Assembly (NCBI GenBank): GCA_003635255.1 | Contig: PYJC01000002.1 | Coordinates: forward strand, 1-56,569 | DNA length: 56,569 nucleotides | DNA from: Candidatus Poribacteria bacterium | GTDB lineage: Bacteria > Poribacteria > WGA-4E > WGA-3G | Direction of reading: 5' to 3' | In this document: in pieces, positions 9,459-17,712 of the stretch | Position numbering within the stretch: the first letter of the stretch is position 1 | How the letters are laid out: each line of letters starts with the position of its first letter | Notes under the pieces: model-generated | Told to the model about the DNA's origin: nothing | Databases searched by the model: none | The model's input: the letters and a program-made list of their open reading frames with translations, nothing else | Program-made: the position numbers and the translations under genes

Positions 9459-9820
9459 TTAACACTTTGGACACCGCTTTGACCTTACACAATCCTTGTG
9501 TAGGAGGTGTCCGCTTCGGTCAAAGGAAGTTAAAAAAGTGTTAAGTGTCAATACCACTGAAAAAGTATTTGGGCAGTTAACGCGTAAGTTTCGGAGCAGA
9601 GGTGAAAGTCTGCACGTTGTATTGCTGCCGCTTTCAACTTTTCTATCCGTTTCAGATAGAGGCAGGTGGGGATACCCAGGACGACCTGATATGCCTTTGG
9701 GAACTTAATTCACCCCAAAGGGAAACGCCTGCTGGTGGAGACGACGTAAGACGGTAGCCCCTCGGGAAAACCGCTATTGTCTATGAAGCCGAAGCCCCTA
9801 CCTTTAGGTAATGGGTGGTA
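9459..9820 (+). ncRNA. Structured RNA ending in an omega-RNA-like tnpB tail
   Basis: Starting just after a perfect promoter. TTAACACTT (9459-9467) pairs perfectly with AAGTGTTAA (9536-9544). Inside this, GGACACC (9469) pairs with GGTGTCC (9506), TACACAA (9486) with TTGTGTA (9496), and CTTTGACC (9477) with GGTCAAAG (9518); the first and last of these cross, so a pseudoknot is possible. Further stems: CTATC/GATAG near 9642-9659, CCTTTGGG/CCCAAAGG near 9694-9721, AGACGGTAGC/GCTATTGTCT near 9749-9782 with two G-T pairs, and a final CCC-TACC-TTTA-GGTA-GGG hairpin at about 9796-9815. The last part overlaps a relic of the tnpB 3' end, where omega-RNAs of IS605-type elements normally lie. The true 3' end is unknown. 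Confidence 0.6.
9725..9811 (+). pseudogene. Relic of the tnpB C-terminal coding end
   Basis: In one frame from 9725 the sequence reads TPAGGDDVRR, an in-frame TAG at 9755, then VYEAEAPTFR and TAA at 9809. The GDDVRR and E-x-PTFR phrases are the usual tail of OrfB/TnpB proteins of the IS605/IS1341 group. Nothing upstream in this frame resembles the RuvC or zinc-ribbon parts of TnpB, so only the part that doubles as guide-RNA scaffold has been kept. The element end seems to fall at about 9821, at the stop codon of the neighbouring SDR gene. Confidence 0.65.
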
Positions 9821-10555
9821 TCACGGACTGTTTCGGCGCATGATGCTGAGAATCTGACCTGTCATACCGGTAGCAGGGGATTGCGTTGCAAGGAAAAGTG
9901 CTGATGTGACAACCTGCTCCGGTTCCTTCCACGGATCGCTTTGTGCCCTGAAAGTTCCTGAACTTTCCCAAGCAGGTTTTGAGAGCTCCGTTTTCACGGG
10001 ACCCGGAATAAGGACGTTCGCGATGATACCATCTTCCCATACCTCTTCGGCAATCGACTGCGTTAATCCGTGCAGTGCCGCTTTGGAGGCACAGTAAACG
10101 CTGAGATTTGAACGTCCAACCTGTCCCATACCGGATCCAACATTGATGATATTACCACTTCCCTGTTGCTGCATGAGTGGCAGTGCAGCACGACAACAGT
10201 ACACAACACCCATTACATTAATCTGCCACCCTTGTTCCCACTCCTCATCTGTGGAATCTAAAAACAGACCTCTCGGATTGATGCCAGCGTTGTTCACAAG
10301 TATATCTATCCGCCCGAATTGATCTACGGTCTTCTGAACGAGGTTTTCCACTTCTTCGCGGCTCCGCAAGTCGGTTGGCACAGCAATGGCTTCACCGCCT
10401 TGTGCTGTTATCTCTGTAGCGACTTCCTCAAGTTGTGCGGCACTTCGTGCAGCGATGACGACGCTCGCACCTTCAGCAGCATAAGCAATAGCGATCGCTT
10501 TACCAATACCGCGTCCCCCGCCAGTAATAATAGCGATTTTATCTTTCAGTTGCAT
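9821..10555 (-). CDS. Short-chain dehydrogenase/reductase, FabG-like
   Basis: 244 residues of the classical SDR fold. TGGGRGIG at residues 11-18 binds the nicotinamide cofactor, NNAG is at about 88-91, and the catalytic Ser with YCASK (Y-x3-K) follow near 140-157. The AARS segment after strand 2 suggests NADP(H) preference. The ATG at 10555 has AAGGAT upstream. The C-terminus (GQILSIMRRNSP) is unusual compared with the common GGxxM ending, and its stop codon lies exactly at the edge of the IS605-like relic. Substrate unknown; FabG in the strict sense is not established. Confidence 0.85.
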   Translation of the reverse strand: MQLKDKIAIITGGGRGIGKAIAIAYAAEGASVVIAARSAAQLEEVATEITAQGGEAIAVPTDLRSREEVENLVQKTVDQFGRIDILVNNAGINPRGLFLDSTDEEWEQGWQINVMGVVYCCRAALPLMQQQGSGNIINVGSGMGQVGRSNLSVYCASKAALHGLTQSIAEEVWEDGIIANVLIPGPVKTELSKPAWESSGTFRAQSDPWKEPEQVVTSALFLATQSPATGMTGQILSIMRRNSP

Positions 10556-10608
10556 GATGGTGGATCCTTCTAAAAACGCACCTATAAATTACTGTTAATG
10601 CTCCGTTG

Positions 10609-11424
10609 TCATTGTGTACGATGCCACATATTGATCAGGTTTGCCAAATGCGCTCGACCCGCTTTAACTTTCCGCTCCAAATCTTTTGCGAGTCCAGAGA
10701 GAAGATCTGTCCCGGCGTTCTTAGCGTTTTCTACCTGTTGCTTCAGTTGATAGGTGCGCCCAGTTTTGAGTCGATTTATCTCTAAACGCAGTTCACTTGC
10801 TGCACGGTTAAGATTTCGGAGTTCAGCTTGTAATGCTGCCCGTTTTTCGGCAGCCGTCTTTTCAGAGATCTGTGGCTCTGTATCTCCGAGGCTTAGCCGC
10901 TCCAGCGTCTGAATGTCCTGTTCATGATATGCCCGGTTAATAAGCGGCATCAGCTGCTCTCGTCTGTGTTGTTCTTTAGCATCTATAGTTTTGTCTGGGT
11001 GGTACCGTTTGGCGAGTTTGCGGTAGAGATTTTGCAGATGTTTTGCCTGAGGGGCAGGGAGTGGGTCGTCTTCGGATGTTGGTTGTGAATCATCTACCGC
11101 CTCGTATGCCTCAACACGTGCGCGACTTGTTTTAAAACAGGATTCCACACGCGCTTCTATCTCTTCCTCACTCACATTTTCTCGACGCAATTGGAGTCGG
11201 AGGCGATATTCCTTCGTTTCGAGTTCAACTTTATCAAGTTCAAGGTAGTAGCGGCTGATATGTGCATTGTAACGGTGTTGAAATGTGTCAACTTCTGACT
11301 TAATTTTTTCAACCGTTACTGTGAGTGTCTCTACCTGCCCTCGTTTTGCCTCAATAGCATTGAGGAGTCGAGCTGTCTCCTTTTCATCGGCGTTATTGAT
11401 ACGAACTAAAACGGCAGGTTCCAT
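10609..11424 (-). CDS. J-domain protein with flanking coiled coils
   Basis: 271 residues from an ATG at 11424, preferred to the TTG at 11475 because the latter has no ribosome site. Residues 10-100 and 180-250 have heptad-like, Glu/Lys/Arg-rich helices. Between them a J domain reads QNLYRKLAKRYHPDK, with the HPD tripeptide at 142-144 needed to stimulate DnaK ATPase. The domain is internal and lacks the Gly/Phe and zinc regions of DnaJ, so this is a class III (type C) co-chaperone with an unknown client. It is the first gene leftward after infA in an apparent operon, 100 bases away. Confidence 0.72.
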   Translation of the reverse strand: MEPAVLVRINNADEKETARLLNAIEAKRGQVETLTVTVEKIKSEVDTFQHRYNAHISRYYLELDKVELETKEYRLRLQLRRENVSEEEIEARVESCFKTSRARVEAYEAVDDSQPTSEDDPLPAPQAKHLQNLYRKLAKRYHPDKTIDAKEQHRREQLMPLINRAYHEQDIQTLERLSLGDTEPQISEKTAAEKRAALQAELRNLNRAASELRLEINRLKTGRTYQLKQQVENAKNAGTDLLSGLAKDLERKVKAGRAHLANLINMWHRTQ

Positions 11425-11523
11425 AGTATTTCTCAGCCAGTCGGTAAAGTAGTTTGTTTTGTAACGGATGCCCAAGTGACAAGTGCGCGGTCGAAAACCG
11501 CGCCGACAAGTCTCTTTGGGAAA

Positions 11524-11910
11524 TTACTTTTTCCGGTAGGTAATACGTCCCCGCGTGAGATCATAAGGGGATAGTTCTACAGTTACCTTGTCACCTGGCA
11601 AAATTTTGATAAAAAACTTCCGCATTCTACCAGAGATATGGGCAAGGATCTGATGTTTGTTATCCAATTCCACACGAAACATCGCATTGGGTAAGGGTTC
11701 AACGACAGTGCCTTCAACCTCTATTTTGTCGTTTTTAGAGGGGGCTTTCTCTTCATCTTCAACTTCGACCTCCATATCGAGATCGGCATCGATGTCTTTG
11801 TCCTTTCGCTTTTTGGATTGTGACCTCCGCTTCGGACGAGGTGGATTGGCATACCGCGTCTGCGGCTTGCGTTTATTTCCTTGTCTATTTCCTGAAGGTT
11901 TGCGATTCAC
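11524..11910 (-). CDS. infA: Translation initiation factor IF-1 with long N-terminal extension
   Basis: 128 residues from a GTG at 11910 with AAGGAG nine bases upstream. Residues ~60-128 are an ordinary IF-1 S1/OB domain: [30 protein letters not shown] and [17 protein letters not shown] all match the family closely. In front lies an extension of about 59 residues made of a very basic, Arg/Lys/Asn/Pro-rich part (2-38) followed by a short acidic patch (39-55). Normal bacterial IF-1 is about 72 residues. The extension is in frame with the strong ribosome site, so it is probably translated. IF-1 binds the 30S A site; the basic tail could add rRNA contact, which is inference. Confidence 0.9.
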   Translation of the reverse strand: MNRKPSGNRQGNKRKPQTRYANPPRPKRRSQSKKRKDKDIDADLDMEVEVEDEEKAPSKNDKIEVEGTVVEPLPNAMFRVELDNKHQILAHISGRMRKFFIKILPGDKVTVELSPYDLTRGRITYRKK

Positions 11911-12013
11911 AGTATAAATCTCCTTTTTTGTAGGTGCGATACAAGGCTTTCTCCCTACGAAACGCAGTAAAGGTAAAACACCTACGGGCTGGTGCACTTA
12001 TAAAGCACACCTA

Positions 12014-12805
12014 CTATTCTTCTTCAAAACTAAAATGTTTCCCTGTTTCAACGACAAGTTCGCGGAAATAGTCGGTTGCGAGTTGTAATTGCGTCTCAGC
12101 ATCCGTCTTGTCCGTGCTTGTCGAGACTAAATCTACCGGCATGGTATTTCCGTCCGCTTTACGGAGGGAGACATACGCCTTTAGATAAACATCTGGATGG
12201 CGTTCCATCACCTTTTGCATCAGTGGTGAAACTTCGGCTTCAAACATACTTACATAAACCCGCGTCGTGGTAATCTCTGCGCGGTAACGTTCAGCAATCA
12301 ACGGTTGAATATGGGTCTCAAAAATAGCTTTCATTTCACGCGGTGGACCGGGCATCATCATAAGTGTAGACGCTTCGTGTTCAACGCTAATACAGGGTGC
12401 CCAGCCTGCTGGATTCTGTAAGACTGTAGCAGTTTCTGGCACAGTTGCCATCTTTGTGAGTGCTTCGCTAAGCACGTCGTTCTCTGACATCTCGCGGCGT
12501 TTCCGATATTCGGCGATAGTCTCTTCACTCACGACAGGTTTTGTACCGATAAGAGATGCCACAACCTCAACAGTCATATCGTCAGGGGTGGGTCCAAGAC
12601 CGCCGGTTGTCAGGATAAGAGACGTTTCGCGTTTAACCGCGGAATCCAGTGCTTCGGACATCTCCTCGGCATCGTCGCGTAGCATCGTAACTCTGCGTAG
12701 TTCTCCACCAATCTGAAGAATCTGTTGCGCAATCCAGTGGGCATTGGTATCCTGAATCTGTCCAAGTACTAACTCTGTGCCGATCGAAAATAGTTCAATA
12801 GCCAC
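12014..12805 (-). CDS. CinA N-terminal-type (MoCF) protein
   Basis: 263 residues matching the COG1058 half of CinA: FSIGTELVLGQIQDTN at the start, TTGGLGPTPDD in the middle and a P-G-P-P-R-E-M segment later, all typical of the molybdopterin-binding-like fold. The nicotinamide-nucleotide amidase (PncC) half is absent, so this is the stand-alone version. In related proteins this domain hydrolyses ADP-ribose, part of NAD recycling. GTG start at 12805 with AAGGAGG just upstream; the stop of the preceding esterase gene is 12 bases away, so the two are coupled. Confidence 0.83.
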   Translation of the reverse strand: MAIELFSIGTELVLGQIQDTNAHWIAQQILQIGGELRRVTMLRDDAEEMSEALDSAVKRETSLILTTGGLGPTPDDMTVEVVASLIGTKPVVSEETIAEYRKRREMSENDVLSEALTKMATVPETATVLQNPAGWAPCISVEHEASTLMMMPGPPREMKAIFETHIQPLIAERYRAEITTTRVYVSMFEAEVSPLMQKVMERHPDVYLKAYVSLRKADGNTMPVDLVSTSTDKTDAETQLQLATDYFRELVVETGKHFSFEEE

Positions 12806-12817
12806 GCGCGCCTCCTT

Positions 12818-13858
12818 TTAGAGTGCCTGTTTGAGAAATTCAAATGCCCCAACACCGTGGAAACTATGCCCTGCCTCAAATACCTCAAATCCGAGTTTGT
12901 CGTCGGCATTGAAGCAATTGAAAATCGCTTTTGCTTCATTAACCGCGAATCGTGTCGCTTCAATCGGAAAGATGGTATCTTCGGTGCCGGACTCAACAAA
13001 TAGTGCACGTGGGGCAATCAACCCCGCGATGTCATACATCTCAGCATATTGTAACACATTCGGTATGTAGTTGTCTATACAATGGCTCAGACTCAGGATG
13101 CTATCCCGAAACGTATTGAAATAGCCACTCACGACAGCCGCTTTAACACGTGTATCAATCGCTGCGGTAAAGAAGGTTGTTGTACCGCCACCAGAGATTC
13201 CCATGATGCCGAGGCGGTTCATATCAACCTCCGGGCGGGTTGATAGATAGTCAAACGCACGTATAGCGTCGTAAACCCGCCATCCGACCATCGTTTGTCC
13301 TAACAGAAGTGCGGCACCCGCACTCGGTTGGCATGAAGAGCTTCCACCGCCTTTTTGGTCGGCAACGGCATCGCGCCGGTGCCCGAACCCAAATTGCTCA
13401 ATGGCAAGCACGGTATAACCGTGTGCCACACATTGGAGCGCGAAATCGTTCTGATAACCGCCAAATTCTGTCCGCATACTACCGTCTTCCTCTATTCCGA
13501 CGATATCATCTACGCCGCGCCCGTGCCCTGCTAAACAGAGAATCGTCGGGTTTGGCGTTGAACTGCTAAGATTTTTCGGAGAAAGGAAATACCCAAAAAT
13601 AACCGAATGCGGACGACTCTTGAACTGAAGTGTTTCACGGGTATAGCCTGCGAATTCTCGCGATGCCAAAACCTCCGGTTGTAAGTCGCATTTTTCCTGT
13701 GGAAAACCGCCCACCAATTCGGTAAGTTTTGCGCGCAGGTCGTGTTGCCACGCTTCTGCTGCAGCCGAGGTGGTCGCCTGAAATGCCATCTGGCGCGGTG
13801 TCTCAGCATATAATTGGTGCGTAAATGCTAAAGTGTCTTTTTCGTGTTCGTGATGCAT
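12818..13858 (-). CDS. Alpha/beta hydrolase (esterase-like)
   Basis: 346 residues. The alpha/beta hydrolase core begins near residue 100 (TILCLAGHGRG, oxyanion strand), with the nucleophile in MGISGGG near 220 and the catalytic His in EAGHSFHG near the end; the acid is probably in the ESGTEDTIFP segment. The layout fits the acetyl-xylan-esterase/dienelactone hydrolase group (Abhydrolase_7). No signal peptide, so cytoplasmic. ATG start with weak ribosome site. Lies in a leftward run with DUF1015 upstream (34 bases). Substrate unknown. Confidence 0.8.
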   Translation of the reverse strand: MHHEHEKDTLAFTHQLYAETPRQMAFQATTSAAAEAWQHDLRAKLTELVGGFPQEKCDLQPEVLASREFAGYTRETLQFKSRPHSVIFGYFLSPKNLSSSTPNPTILCLAGHGRGVDDIVGIEEDGSMRTEFGGYQNDFALQCVAHGYTVLAIEQFGFGHRRDAVADQKGGGSSSCQPSAGAALLLGQTMVGWRVYDAIRAFDYLSTRPEVDMNRLGIMGISGGGTTTFFTAAIDTRVKAAVVSGYFNTFRDSILSLSHCIDNYIPNVLQYAEMYDIAGLIAPRALFVESGTEDTIFPIEATRFAVNEAKAIFNCFNADDKLGFEVFEAGHSFHGVGAFEFLKQAL

Positions 13859-13892
13859 CGGTTTGCCTTCAAAAGTTATTCAATTAACGCTA

Positions 13893-15143
13893 TTATCGAT
13901 TCAATAGGTTCAAAACGAAGCCGGTTGCCATCTTCGGATAGAAGTAGGTAGATTTTTGTGGCATTATTGAACCTGCCATAGCCACATCCAAAACCTGTTC
14001 AACGGGTGTCGGATTCATGAGGAGTGCGACGCGATCCGCCCCCGCCTTCACGTATGCAACGGCATCGTCCGCATAAGCGGTGTAACTGATATGATCCGCC
14101 AACGTCTCAATCTGGAATATCTCCTTGATGAGGGTTTCTTGAACGAGTGTTACGTCTAATTGCCCAGATTTTACTGAATGCGGAATCAGTAGACGATATT
14201 TATCGTCTGCGGTATACATTCCGACAGCAGATGATTTTCCTTTAAGTGCCTCCAATTGTGCCATAAGGTCTGCTTGCGTGTCAACCTTATATACTTCAAA
14301 TACTTCGGGGAGTTTGGCAATAGCGTGGGCAATTGTATCGGGACTGAGCTTATCGAGCAGCCGGTGAATCGCTAAAACAGCCAAACCCGGTGATTCCATC
14401 CTGACGAGGTTCACCATCATATAGCCGTAGCCAGATAATCCGGTAGGCGCCATCTCTTCTTGAAAAGCGAGAGCAGTTTCATAACGGTGGTGTCCATCAG
14501 CGATGAGGAGCGGTATCGATGAGAACAGGTTTTGAATCTCTCGGTTACGCTCGGCATCCGCTAAGCACCACAATTGGTGCGTGCTACCAAAGGTTTCTGT
14601 ACAATCAATTTCGGGTGGGCGGTCATCGGTAAAATCTTCCATTATCTGTTCAATATCGCCAGCGGGATCGGCGTAAATTAGGAAGATCGGGCTTAGGTTC
14701 GCGTGGCATTCGCGCATAAGGTTCAGCCGGTCCGCCTTCGGTCCTGCGTGTGTCTTTTCGTGCGGTAGAACAACGCGATTTTCAAAGGGTTCCAGTTTCA
14801 CGAGTGCGACCAAGGCACGACGTGTATAGTTTTTTCCGTCCGGGGCATTAAATGATTGATCGTAGATATAATAGCGGGGGGTTGCATCCCGTGTGAGGAT
14901 ACCGTCCGAGATCCACTGATTCATCAGTGTAGCGGCACGTGTATACTGATTTGCGTCGTCAGTGTCATCATCCTGCGGTTGGCTCAAAATTAAGCGGATG
15001 ATATTGGCAGGGTGACGTGCCTCTAAAGCGACCCGTTCTTCAGGTTTAATGACATCGTATGGCGGTGCTATGATATTCGCGAGGTCTCCTACCTTTGTCG
15101 TGTTATAGCGTAAGCCACAAAACGGAATAACTACTGTATCCAT
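13893..15143 (-). CDS. DUF1015 family protein
   Basis: 416 residues matching DUF1015 throughout: PFCGLRYN near the start, IIAPPYDVI at 25-33, LPHEKTHAGPKADRL near 145 and LLIADGHHRYETAL near 215. These motifs are the family hallmarks. The family is widespread in anaerobes and sometimes sits near serine or cysteine metabolism; here it is directly downstream of cysteine synthase (13 bases), which supports a link to amino-acid metabolism without proving it. The biochemical activity is not known. ATG start at 15143. Confidence 0.88.
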   Translation of the reverse strand: MDTVVIPFCGLRYNTTKVGDLANIIAPPYDVIKPEERVALEARHPANIIRLILSQPQDDDTDDANQYTRAATLMNQWISDGILTRDATPRYYIYDQSFNAPDGKNYTRRALVALVKLEPFENRVVLPHEKTHAGPKADRLNLMRECHANLSPIFLIYADPAGDIEQIMEDFTDDRPPEIDCTETFGSTHQLWCLADAERNREIQNLFSSIPLLIADGHHRYETALAFQEEMAPTGLSGYGYMMVNLVRMESPGLAVLAIHRLLDKLSPDTIAHAIAKLPEVFEVYKVDTQADLMAQLEALKGKSSAVGMYTADDKYRLLIPHSVKSGQLDVTLVQETLIKEIFQIETLADHISYTAYADDAVAYVKAGADRVALLMNPTPVEQVLDVAMAGSIMPQKSTYFYPKMATGFVLNLLNR

Positions 15144-15156
15144 GAATCTCCCCGGG

Positions 15157-16086
15157 TTAATCCCATAATCTTGTGCTAAAGTAGCGTTCGCCGAGGTCGT
15201 TAAAGACTGTAACGATCACGCCTTCCTGTATTTGTTGTGCAACTTTGTAGGCACCATAAAGGTAGCCACCGGAAGATTGCCCAACAAACCATCCGCGGCG
15301 CGCGAGGCGGCTGCACATTTCGTAAGCGTTTTCAATCGTGGTGGGGATGCGGCAATCAATCACGGATTCGTCCAAGATTGCTGGCACAATACTCTCTGGG
15401 TCCCCGAGCGGTTTAAGTCCCTCAATACCGGGGAATATATCTGGTGAAATCGAGCAGACCTGGATGTTAGGGTTGTAGTTTTTCAGCCGCCTACCGACCC
15501 CCGTAATAGTGCCGCCCGTCCCGACACCAGCGACGAAGTGTGTAATTTTTCCACCTGTTTGGTTCCAGATTTCGACACCGGTGGTTTCATAGTGTGCCAG
15601 CCAATTGTTTTCATTGTCGTATTGCGAGTTAAAAAAATACCGGTCAGGTTGCGCTTCATAGCGCCGATCAACTTCGCGTAGTGCTTCATCGTAACCGAGG
15701 AGGGCATCGGTATGGATGATATTTGCCCCGTGCGATTGGATACGTTTTATCCGTTCTTCGCTGGCGTTGTCTGGGATTACGAGTTCAACTTTGTAGCCGA
15801 GGGCTGCACCTATCATAGCATAGGCGATCGCCGCGTTGCCAGAACTGGAGTCGAGGATAACCTTTTCGTGTGTGAGCTCTCCTGATGCAATCGCCTCAGT
15901 GAGCATCTTTAAGACCGGTCGGTCTTTAATCGAGCCACCGGGATTATAGCTTTCTATCTTCGCGTAAATGTCAATATTCGGCAATTCGTCAGCGAAGAGA
16001 TCTATCTTCGCGAGGGGTGTCTGTCCTATTATTTGAAGCAGTGGATGTTCTGAAATATTCACTTTTTCAGGCTTTCGCATGCTCAT
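15157..16086 (-). CDS. Cysteine synthase (O-acetylserine sulfhydrylase)
   Basis: About 309 residues from the ATG at 16086 (MSMRKPEK); a TTG at 16143 would add 19 residues overlapping the gene before it and is less likely. PLP enzyme of fold type II: N-terminal IGQTPLAKI, the Lys that binds PLP in PGGSIKDRP, the SSSGNAAIA substrate loop and the GTGGTITG phosphate-binding loop. The product makes cysteine from O-acetylserine and sulfide, or a related beta-replacement. The C-terminus is shorter than CBS, with no CBS domains. CysK and CysM cannot be separated by eye. Confidence 0.88.
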   Translation of the reverse strand: MSMRKPEKVNISEHPLLQIIGQTPLAKIDLFADELPNIDIYAKIESYNPGGSIKDRPVLKMLTEAIASGELTHEKVILDSSSGNAAIAYAMIGAALGYKVELVIPDNASEERIKRIQSHGANIIHTDALLGYDEALREVDRRYEAQPDRYFFNSQYDNENNWLAHYETTGVEIWNQTGGKITHFVAGVGTGGTITGVGRRLKNYNPNIQVCSISPDIFPGIEGLKPLGDPESIVPAILDESVIDCRIPTTIENAYEMCSRLARRGWFVGQSSGGYLYGAYKVAQQIQEGVIVTVFNDLGERYFSTRLWD

Positions 16087-16114
16087 TGTAGCGTTATTTA
16101 TCCTGCCTTTTGTT

Positions 16115-16741
16115 TTATTTCCAAGCGATTGAAGATTGATCAAACCGTTCGTGAAGCAAGTTTTCCATGTAAGCCTTTGCTGTCTCGCCGTTTAATTGTT
16201 TTTTCAAGATAGGCATGACTTCAAATTCGGTTAACCGGACGGTTGGGTTTAATCCGTGCAGCGGCGGTAGCCAATCCCGAAACGTATCAAAGAAAGCGCG
16301 TTGCGCAGCACGTCCGTTTACGTATGGGAAATCTGCTGTCCGCCGTCGGAATCGCTCTGGTCCTTTGGCGAGTGCTGCGATATGGTGTTGCTGACAAAAC
16401 TGCCGATATTTTTCCGGCACAAAGGCGAGCGGTATATTCACTGGGTAAAACTGGAATGTCCGTTCGCGGAATTGTGTGAAATGTTGCAGTTCGTCGAACT
16501 CAAAAATAAAGCGATAGGGTTCTGGAAAATAGGCATCAGGAATCAGGTACCCGTCGGTTTTCGCAGTTGTGCCTTCCCAGTCGCCTCCGAGTTCAGCGTA
16601 AAGTGCCATCACCGCATCATAGTGTTCACCGAAGTGTTGACGACACGGTTTGTTTCGGAGCCAGTCAAACTGGGCGCGGCGTTCTGCTGCTATTCCAAAG
16701 ACCTCCTCTACCAATGCGATAATACCTACCTCTAACCGCAT
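16115..16741 (-). CDS. Unknown protein, possibly nuclease-like
   Basis: 208 residues. I do not recognise the family. The middle reads DAYFPEPYRFIFEFDELQHF (about residues 68-87): an Asp, then two strands, E-x-D-E-x-Q-H. This order resembles the core of DUF559/Vsr-like members of the PD-(D/E)XK nuclease fold, in which a Glu-x-Asp precedes Gln-His. The rest is helical and rich in Phe, Tyr and Arg. ATG at 16741; its 3' end is 28 bases before the cysteine synthase start. The nuclease idea is tentative. Confidence 0.5.
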   Translation of the reverse strand: MRLEVGIIALVEEVFGIAAERRAQFDWLRNKPCRQHFGEHYDAVMALYAELGGDWEGTTAKTDGYLIPDAYFPEPYRFIFEFDELQHFTQFRERTFQFYPVNIPLAFVPEKYRQFCQQHHIAALAKGPERFRRRTADFPYVNGRAAQRAFFDTFRDWLPPLHGLNPTVRLTEFEVMPILKKQLNGETAKAYMENLLHERFDQSSIAWK

Positions 16742-16792
16742 GCAGCCACCCGGGTGCTTTCTATCTTTTGTTTCGGAGAACTTAGGTCAATG

Positions 16793-17599
16793 TTACACGG
16801 GATCGGTATCGAGATTCTTCAAGGCATCCGTGTTTGTTGTGTCAATCAAACTTGCGAGGTAGTCGCGATCGCGTTGGAGTGCCTCCAATTTATTATCACC
16901 GTGGACGAACTCTACTTCCAGGTATCCGTCATATCCAGCCTTACTGAGAATCTCAACGATTCGGGTGTAATCCACGACCCCATCTGCGATGGGACATGCT
17001 CTACCGTTTTCATCAAAGTTTTGTGCATGGACATTTACGATGTGTGCGGCAAGTTTTTCAGCGGCATCATGCGGCTCATCAGCATCTGACCGTGCAAGCG
17101 GTTGATAGTAGGTTTTCAGCGCCGGCAGCTTAACGTCTTCAATTATCTCTAAGATGCTTTCGACACTGTCAGTCAAATGGTTATTGTGCATTTCTAAGCC
17201 GAGCCGGATGCTACGGAAATTCGCCCACTGCGTAATGCTCACCAATCGAAAGTGAATCAGGCGTTTATCGGAAGGCGCGATCGATCTTGAAGGACCCCCT
17301 CCGGACCAGATTCGGACAACGTCAGTGCCAAGGTCATGTGCTATTTTAAAGGCTTCTTCAAAGTGTTTTTGATGGAGATGCATTAACGGATCAATATACG
17401 AACCGAACGCCGAAATCGCTAAGCCTTTCCGTTGTGCCATCTCCTTAACGCTTTTAGCGTAGTTTTGGTCGTAGTCCGCTGGCAAATGTGGTGGCTTTCC
17501 CCAAAGTTCAATGCCATCAAAACCGTGATCCGCCGCGATGTCAATAACCTCTTCCAACGGTTTATCCTGAAAAGCGATGGTGCATAGACCTAATTTCAT
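16793..17599 (-). CDS. Sugar phosphate isomerase/epimerase family (TIM barrel)
   Basis: 268 residues of the xylose-isomerase-like AP_endonuc_2 barrel: KLGLCTIAF at the first strand, GFDGIELWGKPP next, DVVRIWSGG near 92, a LEMHNNHLTDS strand (metal-binding Glu and His) near 145, and YLEVEFVHGDNK near 237. Members isomerise or epimerise sugars and inosose compounds and often act with Gfo/Idh/MocA dehydrogenases, of which this genome has several. ATG start; its own promoter lies at 17633-17661. First gene of the leftward run to 9.8 kb. Confidence 0.82.
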   Translation of the reverse strand: MKLGLCTIAFQDKPLEEVIDIAADHGFDGIELWGKPPHLPADYDQNYAKSVKEMAQRKGLAISAFGSYIDPLMHLHQKHFEEAFKIAHDLGTDVVRIWSGGGPSRSIAPSDKRLIHFRLVSITQWANFRSIRLGLEMHNNHLTDSVESILEIIEDVKLPALKTYYQPLARSDADEPHDAAEKLAAHIVNVHAQNFDENGRACPIADGVVDYTRIVEILSKAGYDGYLEVEFVHGDNKLEALQRDRDYLASLIDTTNTDALKNLDTDPV

Positions 17600-17632
17600 A
17601 GTTTTTCCCCTACTGTCTATTATGTATAATAT

Positions 17633-17661
17633 AGGATACCACAGGTTTAGACGGATTGCAA
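17633..17661 (-). promoter_or_regulatory. Promoter for the 16793 gene
   Basis: On the minus strand TTGCAA (17661-17656), 17 bases ending TGTGG, TATCCT (17638-17633). It diverges from the modA promoter 52 bases away. Confidence 0.55.
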
Positions 17662-17712
17662 GAAAAGTTTGCTGCGTTATCAGTTGTCAGCAAGCACCTG
17701 TCTTCGATAGAC

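Noticed and set aside
9600..9625. GGTGAAAGTC-TGCACG resembles group II intron domain V
   Set aside because: The surrounding stem is only about five pairs and there is no AGC triad, bulge or domain VI; no reverse transcriptase.
9590..9690. Similarity to a cobalamin riboswitch (GGTGAAAGTC, GCTGCCGC, CCCAGGACGACCTG)
   Set aside because: Spacing and the P7-P8 part do not fit, the CAGGA box has an extra base, and no cobalamin-related gene follows. The tnpB tail explains the region better.
9496..9708. 70-codon open frame over the orphan RNA
   Set aside because: No recognisable product, poor ribosome-site spacing and the sequence is explained by RNA stems.
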